A DNA stretch of 64,000 nt, taken from NCBI RefSeq assembly GCF_010111755.1, contig NC_088963.1, positions 1,302,001 to 1,366,000 on the forward strand, read 5' to 3'. The position numbers and the translations under genes were made by a program. The notes beneath the pieces are model-generated. The model worked only from the letters and a program-made list of their open reading frames with translations, was not told the origin of the DNA and made no database searches. Shown here piece after piece: positions 47,526 to 58,418 of the stretch (positions are counted from its first letter, which is position 1; each line of letters starts with the position of its first letter). The stretch comes from Nakaseomyces glabratus. Lineage: Eukaryota > Ascomycota > Saccharomycetes > Saccharomycetales > Saccharomycetaceae.

Positions 47526-47853
47526 ATTCCTTTGGTTTTGCTTGAACTAATCGATAAAGTAATACAAATGAAATAATTTCGTTTATATAATAAACTAAAT
47601 GGATAAAGAAAAATAAAGTGATCTACCTGTTATATATAAAATTGTAAAGTATCTGAAAGTAATGTACCTGCATAGACTTTAGTAATTTGAGAGAAAAACG
47701 TTATGATTGGGTTTATAAGAAGTGAATAATAAAATAAATTGTAAATGAGTTGGATGGGAGAAAAAACAAATTTGTTCGGTATAAGGAATAAAGTTCGTAA
47801 TATTAGCAAAAACAGCCAAATGGCTATCATAGTTCAGTATTTTTTTTCACCCT
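47526..47853. other. Convergent intergenic, 3' ends of JNM1 and the YMR295C-like gene
   Basis: 328 bp, AT-rich. No gene or distinctive element seen. Confidence 0.55.
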
Positions 47854-48417
47854 TTAATCCTTAGACTTCTTCTTTCTACCGAACAAACCTCTCTTCTTCT
47901 TCTTCTTTTCACCAACTTCATGGACTGGAGGTTGGTAGACAGCTTGTTCGTTGTAGGCCTGGGAAGCGGAAGCGTTATTAGCGTATGGGTTTAGCAATGG
48001 GAAGTCTGGTCTTGGCCTGAAACCGTAAGTAGCGGTCTCTAGCTGTTGGGCCCAAGATGGGTCACCAGAGACAGCATATTCGAAGCTTCTAATGGTATCA
48101 AGTGGTCTCTCGTCTCTAGCTCTGGTAGGGTTGGAGATATCAGGAGTGGTGATAGGCTGTCCAAAAACATCACGCAGCACATTACCACCGTCGGTAGAGA
48201 AATAGGACTGTCTGTTCATGTTGTCATGGAAAGTATCAGCAGCTTGCTCAAAAGGTTGAGCTTCGTTGACAGCATCCAAGATAGGATCGTTCACTGAGGC
48301 AGTACGGATCTTCAGACGTGCAGCATCCTCCTTAGACACCTTGACATCCGAGAGCCTGTGCTCGTCCTCGCCGCCATTACTCAAATTAGACTTCTTCCTG
48401 AAATGCATCGCCACCAT
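47854..48417 (-). CDS. YMR295C-like protein of unknown function, basic C-terminus
   Basis: The 187-residue hydrophilic protein (about 197 in S. cerevisiae) starts MVAMHFRKKSN (M4 is an alternative start). It has no membrane helix or recognised domain. Pro/Asn/Tyr-rich segments fill the middle, including FEYAVSGDPSWAQQLETATY (about 111-130). The C-terminal 18 residues are a polybasic tail (GEKKKKKRGLFGRKKKSKD) that could bind acidic membranes or nucleic acid. Codon use is fairly biased toward preferred codons, suggesting good expression. It is named by position between JNM1 and PRC1. Function is not known to me beyond reports of S. cerevisiae YMR295C at the cell periphery and bud. Confidence 0.85.
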   Translation of the reverse strand: MVAMHFRKKSNLSNGGEDEHRLSDVKVSKEDAARLKIRTASVNDPILDAVNEAQPFEQAADTFHDNMNRQSYFSTDGGNVLRDVFGQPITTPDISNPTRARDERPLDTIRSFEYAVSGDPSWAQQLETATYGFRPRPDFPLLNPYANNASASQAYNEQAVYQPPVHEVGEKKKKKRGLFGRKKKSKD

Positions 48418-49127
48418 CTTTGCTGTATTCTTGCTCGATGATGTTATCTTATCCTATTACAAAAGATGATATAGCGCAAAACTATTATAGCTTCTTAATA
48501 TATATTGGTAGTTAGCTGATCGAGGAATTGTCTAACAAATTCAAGGACAGAAAATTTTTGATCCATGAAAAGTCACTAATAAACAAGGACATCACACGAG
48601 AAGTGATATTTAGACACTGGCCTCTGCAAACACTGGTTCGTGTTGTTTTTGGTATCAGAAATCTTCAAAGCCTTGATCATAGCCAACGTTCCTTGCACAT
48701 ACCATCTTACATTTAAATTATTGAATAAACTTATAATTTCTACATTATATTTTCAATTTTTAAATTTTGTATTAGTTTTGAAAATATATAAGGAAGTATA
48801 GATAAGTTGTTAAGATAAACTGAATCGTTGCGTATTGTATTTGATTTTATAGAACACTCTACTTGGTATTCCCCGTTTAATAGTTCTGTTATAATCCTTC
48901 TGTATGGTCCTTCGGTTATTGTGACACATTTGGGCAGTGATAATTTATGTGACATGGCAGTGATAAAGTCCATTGTTCTCTTATCCTTTTGAGTCAAATT
49001 TATTGAAATTTAAAGGGTTATCTCGTCTGTAATATAAGTGATTATAAATTGAGTACTTATATATTGGTATATCTGCCTGTCTTTACTTTTTTTTTGGTTC
49101 CATCAATACCAAATAAAAAACTACAAA
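48418..49127. other. Divergent region YMR295C-like / PRC1; LCB1 (YMR296C) absent
   Basis: 710 bp. S. cerevisiae has the essential LCB1 gene here and no remnant is visible. An 85-codon minus frame at 48740-48997 has poor protein character and is not called. A T-rich tract precedes the PRC1 leader. Confidence 0.65.
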
Positions 49128-50654
49128 ATGAAATTAGCTTACTTAGCCGGTGTTGCGGCTGTCTTGTCCCAAGTGGATGCTTTCTCCCTATCGGGAGCTC
49201 AGGACTATTTTTACAACAAGTCCCCAGTTCAGAACACTTTGAAGAACATCTTCCCAGCTCATCTGGATGATATCAGCTTCGGTACCAGAAGAAGAAGTGG
49301 TATCAAGAAGAAGAAGAACTGGGATGCTGTCGTGAAGATGGAAGGCCTTGAAGGCCATCAGTTGAGAGTTAATAAAATTGTTAACCCTAAGAAGCTGGGT
49401 GTCGACCCTCACGTCAAGCAATTAACTGGTTATTTGGACAACGAACTAGAGGACAAGCACTTCTTCTTCTGGTTCTTTGAGTCCCGTAACGACCCTAAAA
49501 ATGACCCTGTCATCCTATGGTTGAACGGTGGCCCAGGTTGCTCTTCTCTAACTGGTCTATTCTTTGAATTGGGCCCTTCCTCTATCGACGGACAAAAATT
49601 GAAGCCCGTCAAGAACCCATTCTCCTGGAACTCTAACGCCTCGGTCATCTTCCTGGACCAGCCTGTCAACGTCGGTTTCTCATACGCTGGTAGCAACTCC
49701 AACGGGGGTGTCTCTAACACTGTCGCCGCCGGTAAGGATGTCTACGCCTTCTTGCAATTGTTCTTCAAACAATTCCCACAATACGCTGATGGTCAAGATT
49801 TCCACATCGCAGGTGAATCTTATGCTGGTCATTATATCCCTGTGTTTGCCTCTGAAATCTTGGCTCACCCACAAAAGGAAAGACACTTCAACTTGACTTC
49901 CGTGCTAATCGGTAATGGTTTGACTGACCCATTGACCCAATACAGATACTACAAGCCAATGGCCTGCGGTGAAGGAAGTGGTGCTGACCCAGTCTTGTCT
50001 CCAGAAGAGTGTTCTGCTATGGAGGACTCCCTAGATCGCTGCTTGTCGCTAATTGATGCTTGCTACCAATCTGAATCCGTTTGGGCCTGTGTGCCAGCCT
50101 CTATATACTGTAACAACGCCCAATTGGCTCCATACCAGAGAACCGGCAGAAATGTCTACGACGTCAGAAAAGACTGTGAAGGCGGTTCTTTGTGTTACCC
50201 AGAGCTACAAAACATCGATGACTACTTGAACATGGACTACGTGAGAGAAGCAGTGGGCGCTGAAGTTGACCACTACGAATCTTGTAACTTCGACATCAAC
50301 CGTAACTTCTTGTTCAACGGTGACTGGATGAAGCCATACCACAAGCAAGTTATTGAAATCCTAGAAAAGGGTCTACCAGTCTTGATTTATGCTGGTGACA
50401 AGGACTTCATCTGTAACTGGATGGGTAACAGAGCTTGGACCGATGAATTGCAATGGAAGTACTCCTCCGGCTTTGCCCAAGAACCAGTCCGTAACTGGAC
50501 TGCTTCCATCACTGGTGAAGTGGCCGGTGAAGTCAAGAGTTATGAAAACTTGACCTTCTTGAGACTATTCGATGGTGGACACATGGTCCCATATGACCAA
50601 CCTGAAAGCTCATTGAGTATGTTGAACGAGTGGATCCACAAATTCCACTTGTAA
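49128..50654 (+). CDS. PRC1: Vacuolar carboxypeptidase Y precursor
   Basis: Carboxypeptidase Y is a serine carboxypeptidase of the vacuole lumen, made as a secreted proenzyme. The 508 residues (532 in S. cerevisiae) begin with a signal peptide (1-18, ending QVDA). A basic prosegment follows to about residue 82 ([13 protein letters not shown]), then the mature enzyme starting near KIVNPKKLG. The catalytic triad is S231 in GESYAG, D426 in GDKDFICNW and H485 in DGGHMVPYD. The C429 near the active site and the oxyanion segment [10 protein letters not shown] (131-140) are conserved. N-glycosylation sequons NAS, NLT, NWT and NLT are present. The prosegment is about 30 residues shorter than in S. 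cerevisiae and lacks its QRPL sorting motif. Codon bias is strong. Confidence 0.97.
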   Translation: MKLAYLAGVAAVLSQVDAFSLSGAQDYFYNKSPVQNTLKNIFPAHLDDISFGTRRRSGIKKKKNWDAVVKMEGLEGHQLRVNKIVNPKKLGVDPHVKQLTGYLDNELEDKHFFFWFFESRNDPKNDPVILWLNGGPGCSSLTGLFFELGPSSIDGQKLKPVKNPFSWNSNASVIFLDQPVNVGFSYAGSNSNGGVSNTVAAGKDVYAFLQLFFKQFPQYADGQDFHIAGESYAGHYIPVFASEILAHPQKERHFNLTSVLIGNGLTDPLTQYRYYKPMACGEGSGADPVLSPEECSAMEDSLDRCLSLIDACYQSESVWACVPASIYCNNAQLAPYQRTGRNVYDVRKDCEGGSLCYPELQNIDDYLNMDYVREAVGAEVDHYESCNFDINRNFLFNGDWMKPYHKQVIEILEKGLPVLIYAGDKDFICNWMGNRAWTDELQWKYSSGFAQEPVRNWTASITGEVAGEVKSYENLTFLRLFDGGHMVPYDQPESSLSMLNEWIHKFHL

Positions 50655-51175
50655 GTCTATACAAATGGCTTGTATGCTTTAATTTTTTACCCTTTTGTAC
50701 TGAATTATAAAATATTATCGATATGACATATATCCAAAAATAAAATAAACAATAACAGTATTATAGCAATATGGGACACTTTTGTCTGTTTCTTTTTTTA
50801 CAAGTACTAAAATCAATTAGCCCTTATGATTTCCAAAGTGAAGACATATATAACACACAGTATCTTGGAATCATATATATGTAGCATGTCTCAAAGCCAT
50901 TCAGAAGTTCTATTATCTTCATGAATTTCGCCTTTAAATTCGGACGATATTTTTTTCTTGTTTGGCGAAATAACGAAAATTCTATGTTGCTGCAAATAGT
51001 GCAGCCTGAACTTGAGCCTTATAAAACAAGAAGACACATATTTATACAACTCTTCCCCTTACCTAGTTGTACTACTCGGTCATACAATTGATAACGCGTA
51101 CTTTTGACTAGGCATTTTACATTTTACTCACACCACTCGCACAAGAGCAACACAGTACTATTTAAAACAAACACC
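50655..51175. other. PRC1 3' region and LIP1 promoter
   Basis: 521 bp. A TATA-type AT tract follows PRC1. The frame upstream of LIP1 starts with TTG at 51104 and is not used as coding. No gene seen. Confidence 0.55.
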
Positions 51176-51610
51176 ATGTCCACTCCTTATACACCAGCTC
51201 CACAGATCTTCAACCTATTCAAAGTTCTAGCTGTTTCTTTGGCTCTGATAGCTGCTGTTGAGTACTTTAAATATGGTACAAGAATTAATTACGAATGGTT
51301 TCATTGTACACCTGTAATGGAGAGAGTGGGTGGTCCCGACAGCTCTGTTTTAAAGATTTGGGCTAGAGGTGGTCCAAGTTGTGACAAGAGAGGGGAATAC
51401 AAGACTATCTTGAAGAGAATTTCAAGAGATTACGAACCTAACGATGAGCATCTATCATTCTGCATAAAGGAAAATATGTCCGTGGATCCGGTTCATTACC
51501 CAATACACGAAGACAAAGGTGAGCCAGGCTACATCGCCTATGTTGGCTACGACTCAGACAAGAGAACCGTGGATGAATTGTGTGAAGGTACCACCGTGTT
51601 CCACTTCTAA
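51176..51610 (+). CDS. LIP1: Ceramide synthase subunit Lip1
   Basis: Lip1 is the small ER-membrane subunit that the catalytic subunits Lag1 and Lac1 need for acyl-CoA-dependent ceramide synthesis. I use the first in-frame ATG at 51176, giving 144 residues (150 in S. cerevisiae). The upstream codons open from a TTG. One membrane helix lies at about 12-31 (FNLFKVLAVSLALIAAVEYF), followed by the strongly conserved lumenal segments YGTRINYEWFHCTP and WARGGPSCDKRGEYKTI, then RDYEPNDEHLSFCI and VHYPIHEDKGEPGY. Cysteines C46, C70 and C99 sit in these conserved segments. Synteny matches YMR298W. Confidence 0.96.
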   Translation: MSTPYTPAPQIFNLFKVLAVSLALIAAVEYFKYGTRINYEWFHCTPVMERVGGPDSSVLKIWARGGPSCDKRGEYKTILKRISRDYEPNDEHLSFCIKENMSVDPVHYPIHEDKGEPGYIAYVGYDSDKRTVDELCEGTTVFHF

Positions 51611-51953
51611 GCGTCCAATTTTGCTCAAAGAAAAATACTAGACTCAACTGAATGCCTAGAGAGAGCCCCTCGTTGACTGGTCTCCTAAGTCGAAGTTAGA
51701 CAATGGCATTGAAAATTATCAGATGCCCAGAAAAATGCATTGAGTTTGGCATTGTGAGAAGATTCAACTAGAATAATGGAGTGTAGAAACAAAATGGAAC
51801 GATTATAAGCACAGACATAACACCGCATATATTATATATAGAATACGAATTTTAAAGTGTAAAAAATATAATACGAATTTTTCTAATTTATCATGATTAT
51901 GAAGTATAAATTCAACTGATGGAAAGGTTAGATACTGATTGATCTATAAATTA
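51611..51953. other. Convergent intergenic, 3' ends of LIP1 and DYN3
   Basis: 343 bp. The distal part is AT-rich (ATATATTATATATAG-type run near 51830). No gene seen. Confidence 0.55.
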
Positions 51954-52901
51954 TCATATATTCTGCTTAGCATATGCCTCTTTTTTGCTTGCTTGCTTTA
52001 ATATGATGGCCGCCTCTTCTAGTTCTTTATTCATATCAAAATGAGGTAACTCACCGATTGGTGGTAAGTGGGGTTCATCTTTTGGTTTTGAATAGGGTAT
52101 CACCTTCTCAAAGGTAGGCATAAAATCCGGTTTTAATACTTCCTCTGGCTGAAATTCTTCATCAATTGTCTTGATCAAATCCTCTGAATCGGAGTTAAAA
52201 GGAATAAAAACTTGTGAGGTTTCGGACATTTCTGTAAACTGATTTAGAGATTTATATTTATCATTTCTGTTGTGTAAACATAATTTAACAAATATTTCGA
52301 AGAGCGGCAGTTGATTTCTTTTTTTATCCACATATATCAAAGAACCATTCCTATAAAACAAGACTGACCGTAAACTTTGTTGTAAATATTCAAAATGAAA
52401 CGATTCCCATAGTATATCATTTTTTTGTAGTTCGAACATATAGTCAGAGTTCATACACCATACAGAGATATTTTCATTTTTCAAATCGTAACCTTTCGAT
52501 TCAAGACTCTCAAATTGCTTTGACAAAAATCGTAACCAAGTTCCCTGGTGTAATTCAGTCCAGTCAAGCAGAAATGTCCACTTTATTTCTGATTTATCAT
52601 TTGATATTAGTGGTTCAATAGACTCAATGGGTGTTTCATCAAACGTGGTTATTAGTGCATATGCATCAATCCTATGGTTTACTGCTATGGATTCATTCAA
52701 TTCTTCTTTATATTCTGATGGTATGTCATAATATGTATAGCCTAAATTTATTATTGGTTTACTAAAAGTACAATGAGGTTTGAGACATTGCTTCTCAAAA
52801 TCAAGAATCGTATCTGTACTAATGGAGCATATAACAGCAGTTGTCGTCCTTATTTCACCTATTTTAAGAGCATATTTTTCTTCCAATGCTCTTCTCAACA
52901 T
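51954..52901 (-). CDS. DYN3: Dynein light-intermediate chain Dyn3
   Basis: Dyn3 is the light-intermediate chain of cytoplasmic dynein and supports motor assembly and cortical anchoring for nuclear migration. The 315 residues (312 in S. cerevisiae) show the degenerate GTPase-like fold of LICs. There is no P-loop, which is usual for the yeast protein. The segment WTFLLDWTELHQGTWLRFLSKQ (about 129-150) resembles the conserved LIC core. A polar C-terminus contains a Lys/Glu-rich helix (about 290-313). Sequence identity across this family is low, so the name depends largely on position between LIP1 and ADE4 (YMR299C). Confidence 0.85.
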   Translation of the reverse strand: MLRRALEEKYALKIGEIRTTTAVICSISTDTILDFEKQCLKPHCTFSKPIINLGYTYYDIPSEYKEELNESIAVNHRIDAYALITTFDETPIESIEPLISNDKSEIKWTFLLDWTELHQGTWLRFLSKQFESLESKGYDLKNENISVWCMNSDYMFELQKNDILWESFHFEYLQQSLRSVLFYRNGSLIYVDKKRNQLPLFEIFVKLCLHNRNDKYKSLNQFTEMSETSQVFIPFNSDSEDLIKTIDEEFQPEEVLKPDFMPTFEKVIPYSKPKDEPHLPPIGELPHFDMNKELEEAAIILKQASKKEAYAKQNI

Positions 52902-53296
52902 GCTATGGACATTGTATTAATAATAATACGTATCTTACTTTTCTCTAGTTAAAAATAGCACATTAGTAGACTTTTGATATTGGTTAAATAGTAAGTCTAC
53001 TTTATGCACCTTTCTGATTTTTTCATTTTGAGATGGAGTAGAAGTGATATTATGGATTTTAAGAATTTAAAATATTTGATTGTTCTTTCAATGCTATATA
53101 TCTTCTATTAAGTTTTTTAATTGTGGCATTTATTTTTCTATAGTATCTTTACATGGATAAAAATTTTAATATTACTGTGCCTTCTCAACATTTTGTTAGA
53201 CATCAATTAAAAAAAAATGCAACAGAGAGTGAACTTCTTAGCCAACAACACTTATTCTTATTTTTGAATAACAGTTTTAATGCCAATTATGGTCAT
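52902..53296. other. DYN3 promoter and ADE4 3' region
   Basis: 395 bp, very AT-rich spacer between two minus-strand genes. No gene or strong motif seen. Confidence 0.55.
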
Positions 53297-54838
53297 TTAT
53301 GATGAGTAGTCAGCACAGTTGTAGAGTCCAACATCACTTTCAGGCTTTACATCGGCCTTACATTCTGCATTTTCCGCTCTAACACGTTCCAACTCAATCA
53401 AATAACCATCTTCTACACCAGTAACATAGTTACCTGTGAACACACCAACCTCAAAGTTTTGGATTTGTTCCGTTCTGCAGCATTCAATTAAATCCTCCAA
53501 TGATTGATAAATGACTTTATCACAACCAATTGCTTCAGCGACTTCTTCCTCTGATTTATTAAATGCAATTAGATTCTTTGTGTCAGTCAAATCAATTCCA
53601 TAAATGTGGTTGTATCTGATGGCAGGAGCAGCTGAGGCAAAATACACCTTCTTGGCACCAGACTCTTTGGCCATGTTAACTATTTCTCTAGATGTTGTTC
53701 CTCTGACAATGGAATCATCAACAATTAAAACATTCTTGTCTCTGAATTCAGAGTCCATTGGATTCAATTTCCTTCTAACTGATGAGACTCTTTCTTTTTG
53801 ATTTGGCATAATGAATGTTCTGCCAACGTATCTATTCTTTATAAATCCATCTCTGTACGGTCTATTAAGTGCATTCGCACATTGCAGAGCAGTTGTTCTA
53901 GCGGTATCTGGGACTGGAATGACGACATCGATATCCTCAACACCAACCTGCTTCTTAATGTTTTCAGCTAGTTTAACACCCATTTCTAGTCTTGTATGAT
54001 ACACAGAAATACCATCAAGAATGCTATCCGGTCTTGCGAAGTAAACATATTCAAATAAGTCCGGTCTGTATGAGTTCATAGGGACAACCTGCCTAAACTC
54101 TGGAAGGCCACCTTCCTTTGGATCCTTTGGAATGATGACTGCCTGACCAGGTTTCACATCCACAAACTTGGTGAATCCATGGGCGTTTAATACAACACTC
54201 TCAGATGCAAGCATGTAATCCTTATCCCCATTCTCGTTGACACGCTCACCAAACAATAGTGGTCTAATACCATTAGGGTCTCTGAAACCAAACAAAGCAA
54301 AACCAGCTAACAGTCCCACACAAGCATAACCACCACGACATAGTCTGTATACACCTTCTAGAGCATGAAACACATCTTCATTGTTGACTCTGTACTTGTT
54401 ATGCTTCTCAAGTTCAGAGGCAAATATGTTCAATAGTAGTTCTGAGTCACTGTCGGTGTTGATATGTCTGTGTACATCTTCATCCATATATCTCTTCAAA
54501 GAAACAGTGTTGACCAAGTTACCATTGTGGGCAAGGTTAATACCATATGGACTATTCACATAAAAAGGTTGGGCTTCGGAGTTTGCAGAAGAGCCAGCAG
54601 TTGGATACCTTAGGTGTGCAATACCCATAGACCCAACCAAGCCCGAAACACGTTGCTGAGTGAAAACATCTCTGGCCATACCATTCCCTTTGCACTGGTA
54701 GATTCTACCACGGGAACCACAGGTGGCGATACCAGCTGCGTCTTGGCCTCTATGCTGCAAAAAAATGCAACCATCGCATAGTTCTGGTGCCACAGAGGCG
54801 TTCTGATCAGCTAATGCTATACCAAGAATACCACACAT
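53297..54838 (-). CDS. ADE4: Amidophosphoribosyltransferase (first step of de novo purine synthesis)
   Basis: Ade4 converts PRPP and glutamine to 5-phosphoribosylamine, the committed step of purine synthesis. The 513 residues (510 in S. cerevisiae) start MCGILGI, so removal of Met exposes the catalytic Cys of the N-terminal-nucleophile glutaminase. R73-type residues of HLRYPTAG and the NGNLVN loop (105-110) follow. The phosphoribosyltransferase half holds the PRPP-binding loop VLIVDDSIVRGTT at 370-382. No prosequence precedes the Cys, as in the yeast enzyme. Synteny matches YMR300C, and a TGACTC Bas1-type site lies upstream. Confidence 0.97.
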   Translation of the reverse strand: MCGILGIALADQNASVAPELCDGCIFLQHRGQDAAGIATCGSRGRIYQCKGNGMARDVFTQQRVSGLVGSMGIAHLRYPTAGSSANSEAQPFYVNSPYGINLAHNGNLVNTVSLKRYMDEDVHRHINTDSDSELLLNIFASELEKHNKYRVNNEDVFHALEGVYRLCRGGYACVGLLAGFALFGFRDPNGIRPLLFGERVNENGDKDYMLASESVVLNAHGFTKFVDVKPGQAVIIPKDPKEGGLPEFRQVVPMNSYRPDLFEYVYFARPDSILDGISVYHTRLEMGVKLAENIKKQVGVEDIDVVIPVPDTARTTALQCANALNRPYRDGFIKNRYVGRTFIMPNQKERVSSVRRKLNPMDSEFRDKNVLIVDDSIVRGTTSREIVNMAKESGAKKVYFASAAPAIRYNHIYGIDLTDTKNLIAFNKSEEEVAEAIGCDKVIYQSLEDLIECCRTEQIQNFEVGVFTGNYVTGVEDGYLIELERVRAENAECKADVKPESDVGLYNCADYSS

Positions 54839-55577
54839 TTCACTTTATGGATATAAAATTCTTTGTATTCCTGTTGGGACTTTGAAAAGAACTTCAGTCA
54901 GTAAAATCCTATTCCTTTTTTTATTCTGTATTGAAATCTAATACACAGCTATCAACAACGCTTTCGCTATAGTTAAAAGTGAACTTGATATCTGATCTAC
55001 ACTGACTACATTTACTGTTTGTTAGATATTAGTTGAGACTTTGTAAAGAGACAAGAAAAAAAGGAAAGTTGAGCAACAAGCTTATTTAAATATGTTATTG
55101 TATGCATCCTCATCAAAAAAAAGTCATTTCTTCACAGTTTTTATATCATTTAAGATTCTCAATATTAAATTGAAATTTTAATTATTACATGAAATCACAA
55201 AGGTGACTCCATCGCAATTTTGAGTTTCTCACCTCGAGCTATTTTTTGTCTTGGGTGATATCTTACGCAACATTTCCTATCGATCCTTAGCACTCCAGAG
55301 CAGACAAAAGTCATCACATAAGAAGTCATTATTAAGTTACTTATCAATTATAAATTCAATGGCCATGAGAATTCTTAATTGGTGCAATTTTGCTAGCATG
55401 CTTTGAAACTTTTGTATTTTGCTTATGTGCTGGTATTATGTAGCCGTGGTAAAGACATTGTTGTCCTTCATTAAATATAATAAAATGCCTCTGGTCTGTT
55501 GGTAGGCAATTACGGGATAAGACAGAAAGTGAACAAAAAAAGAAAGGAGGGAATTAAATGATGGGAATTTGAGATTT
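54839..55577. other. ADE4 promoter and ATM1 3' region
   Basis: 739 bp. It contains the TGACTC motif noted separately and a CATCGC fragment next to it. No gene seen. Confidence 0.6.
55204..55209. promoter_or_regulatory. Bas1/Gcn4-type core TGACTC upstream of ADE4
   Basis: TGACTC, the core bound by Bas1 (with Pho2) and Gcn4 in purine-gene promoters, lies about 366 bp upstream of the ADE4 ATG. The position is somewhat far and there is only one copy, so the call is tentative. Confidence 0.45.
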
Positions 55578-57761
55578 TTAGATAGACTTGTTTAGCTTTT
55601 CTAGTGTTTCCTTTTCATGATTGATTTCATCTTCCAGGAGATCTAGGTCTTCTTGGATACGCCAGAGCTCTTTGTATAGAGAGTTTTCTCTGGCAAGCAG
55701 TTCTTGGTGGGTACCTTCTTCACGTACTGTGCCTTCTTCTAGCACAATAATCTTATCAGCATCAGCGATGGTCCGTAGTCTATGTGCTATATAAACACTA
55801 GTCTTCTCGCCACTGTTGAAGTTTCTTCTGATAGTTCTTAATAATGATTGTTCTGTGTGAGTATCTAGTGCACTTGTTGCCTCATCGAAAAACATTATAT
55901 CAGCATCCTTCAATAATACACGAGCAATCGCAAGTCTTTGCTTCTCCCCACCGCTGATCATTAAACCACGCTCACCGACAATGGTGCTTGAGCCCTGTGG
56001 TAATTTCGCAATTAGATCAGATAGTTGAGCCTTATCTATAACCCTGGTAATCTCTTCATCGGAAGCTTCAATACGGCCAAATTTAACATTCTCCCAGATG
56101 GTATCATTGAACAAAGGTGTATCTTGGGGAACCACACCAATGGCTTTTCTCAGTTGATCTATATCATATTCTCTGACATCAACACCGTTGACCAAAACAC
56201 GCCCTTCCTCGGGGTCGTAGAACCTAAATACCAATTTTAAGACGGTCGATTTACCGCTACCAGATGGGCCAGCAATGGCAGTCTTCATACCAGCTGGTAT
56301 TGTGAAAGAGGCATTCTTTAAAATTTTTCTTTGACCATCGTAGCCAAAAGTCACATTTTCAAATTTAATCTCAAAAGGGCCATCACTCTTGCTTATACTT
56401 TTTGGTTGAGAGCAGTTCTGAATTTTAACTTGATTCTTCCTCAACTTAAATAGGGATTCCATATCTATCAATGATTGTTTCAACTCTCTGTATACACTAC
56501 CCAAGAAGTTCAGAGGTACAGATAATTGGAAAACTAATTGATTAATCAGGACTAAATCACCAACGGTTAAGTCACCTCCTATGACACCTGTACAACCCAT
56601 ATACATCATTCCGGTTAGGGCTGTTGTGAAAATTAAGCTTTGTCCTGAATTTAAAAATGCTAGTGATTGTGCAACTTTAACCTGTGAGTCTCTGTACTTT
56701 ATCAAAGAGTTGTGATACTTGTTTGCCAAATAACTTTCGTTGTTAAAGTATTTTACAGCTTCAAAATTGATTAAGGAATCAAGAGCTACACTAGCACCTT
56801 TGTTATCAGCTTTATTAGCCTCTTTTCTAAATCTCGTCCTCCAGGCCGTGGTTCTGATAGTGAAAATTGAATACAATAACATAGTCGTAAAGGTGATTCC
56901 TGCAAATGAAGCACCGAATTGATAGGTCAGAATACCACATACAACTGATATTTCAAAGGTAATTGGAATGATGTGGAAAACCATAGCACTCAGAACATAA
57001 GAAATACCTTTAGTACCTCTATCCATGGCACGAGTTAAACCACCCGTTTGCCTACTCAAATGCCAGCCTAAGTCAAGTTTCATCAAATGTTCAAAAGTTT
57101 GTAAAGATACATTCCTTATAGCATTCTGTGCCACTCTAGCAAAGATTGCATTACGCAACTCACCGAAAAGAACTGCTCCAAATCTTGCCAAACCATAGCA
57201 CATAATTGTAAGTCCTAGAGCCGCTGGTAAAGCAACAGTTGCATCTGACCAATCCACGTTCATTCCATCTATAATCTGTTTGAAGAAAAATGGTACCTGT
57301 ACATTCAATACTTTAGCTCCAATTAGCAAAGCCAACGCCAATAGCACACGCACTTTCACCTTAGTGTTGCCTCTTGGCCATATATATTTGAACAAGTCCT
57401 TCAATATCTTCAATTCAGAAATGTTCACAGCTTTAGTGTCAGTCTTTTTACTATTCTTTTCAGAAGCATTATGAGCAGTATCCTCGTTTGGTAACTTCGA
57501 TTTGCTTACAGTAGAAGATAATCGTTTCACATTTATATTATGAGCTAATAATCCCTTTTCTCTACCAAATGTCTTGCTTTTAAATGTGGGAGGTATACTG
57601 GTGCTAGAGAAATGGCTCCTACCCAGGTTCGTCCAGTTGTTGTAAGGACATCTAAGTTCAACTTTACTTCCGACTCGTAGGGCACTTCTAGTCCTTAAAA
57701 GACCCAGTATATTGGATGTTCTGAGCTGATACAAACGATTTTGTGCACCACCTATAAGCAT
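55578..57761 (-). CDS. ATM1: Mitochondrial inner-membrane ABC transporter Atm1
   Basis: Atm1 exports a glutathione-linked sulfur or Fe-S precursor from the matrix for cytosolic and nuclear Fe-S protein assembly. The ATG is the complement of 57759-57761, giving 727 residues (690 in S. cerevisiae). The nineteen codons upstream open from a TTG. An Arg-rich presequence ([31 protein letters not shown]) is followed by six membrane helices (about 135-420). The single nucleotide-binding domain carries Walker [10 protein letters not shown] (498-506), the ABC signature ISGGEKQ (602-608) and Walker [13 protein letters not shown] (622-633). This is a half-transporter that works as a homodimer. Synteny matches YMR301C. 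Confidence 0.96.
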   Translation of the reverse strand: MLIGGAQNRLYQLRTSNILGLLRTRSALRVGSKVELRCPYNNWTNLGRSHFSSTSIPPTFKSKTFGREKGLLAHNINVKRLSSTVSKSKLPNEDTAHNASEKNSKKTDTKAVNISELKILKDLFKYIWPRGNTKVKVRVLLALALLIGAKVLNVQVPFFFKQIIDGMNVDWSDATVALPAALGLTIMCYGLARFGAVLFGELRNAIFARVAQNAIRNVSLQTFEHLMKLDLGWHLSRQTGGLTRAMDRGTKGISYVLSAMVFHIIPITFEISVVCGILTYQFGASFAGITFTTMLLYSIFTIRTTAWRTRFRKEANKADNKGASVALDSLINFEAVKYFNNESYLANKYHNSLIKYRDSQVKVAQSLAFLNSGQSLIFTTALTGMMYMGCTGVIGGDLTVGDLVLINQLVFQLSVPLNFLGSVYRELKQSLIDMESLFKLRKNQVKIQNCSQPKSISKSDGPFEIKFENVTFGYDGQRKILKNASFTIPAGMKTAIAGPSGSGKSTVLKLVFRFYDPEEGRVLVNGVDVREYDIDQLRKAIGVVPQDTPLFNDTIWENVKFGRIEASDEEITRVIDKAQLSDLIAKLPQGSSTIVGERGLMISGGEKQRLAIARVLLKDADIMFFDEATSALDTHTEQSLLRTIRRNFNSGEKTSVYIAHRLRTIADADKIIVLEEGTVREEGTHQELLARENSLYKELWRIQEDLDLLEDEINHEKETLEKLNKSI

Positions 57762-58418
57762 TGTTTGTTTTAAGTTATAGTAATCACTGTTATAGCGCAA
57801 TAGCTCTGCGTGACTCAAATGACCGAGCTATTTTGTGTAGATAAATTAGTATATATGTAGGTTGTCATGAATAAGATGTCCTTGCATGTACAAACCTGTT
57901 ATAACTAATTGATCTGTTTTCGAAATTATCCTTAAACCGCAATATCTGTCGGGAAATATGCTTTAGTTAAATATCTCAAATATACCAATTAAGTAGCCAA
58001 AGGTCATCGCAACATTTGCCAATTAGTAACATTTTGTTTGTCACAGTGGGATCATGCAGGTTCACACACCTTTTTTCACAAATTCTCTTGAAAATTTCAT
58101 CGTGATTGAGCCACAGGGAACACTTTCTTTGCTTATTAATTGGTGAGTACTGAGTAGATTTATATGAGATCCGAAAACTAAAACCATGTTGCTTGATTAC
58201 CTTCTGCGAACGTACTCAGTTTAAAATACATCCTATTTGCTTAAGGTTCTAGCACTAGTGTGGGTTTGGACTGTCCCACTATTCGCAACTATCTGATTTG
58301 TTTAAAGGATACTTGTTTTGAAAAATATAATTTTAGTTCATAAATAGATAAATAGGTATTATTAAAAATTAAAGAATATTATCTTGTGATCGCAAATTGC
58401 TCTTCGGTGCTAAGAAGT
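57762..58418. other. ATM1 promoter and YME2 3' region
   Basis: 657 bp between minus-strand genes. A GTCATCGCAA fragment near 58003 is only a partial PAC. No gene seen. Confidence 0.55.

Noticed and set aside
48740..48997. 85-codon minus frame between the YMR295C-like gene and PRC1, considered as a new gene or an LCB1 remnant
   Set aside because: No pyridoxal-phosphate enzyme motifs as expected for LCB1, and no protein-like pattern. AT-rich chance frame.
53604..54563. Several short plus-strand frames antisense to ADE4
   Set aside because: Shadows of a highly conserved coding region on the other strand, with no independent support.
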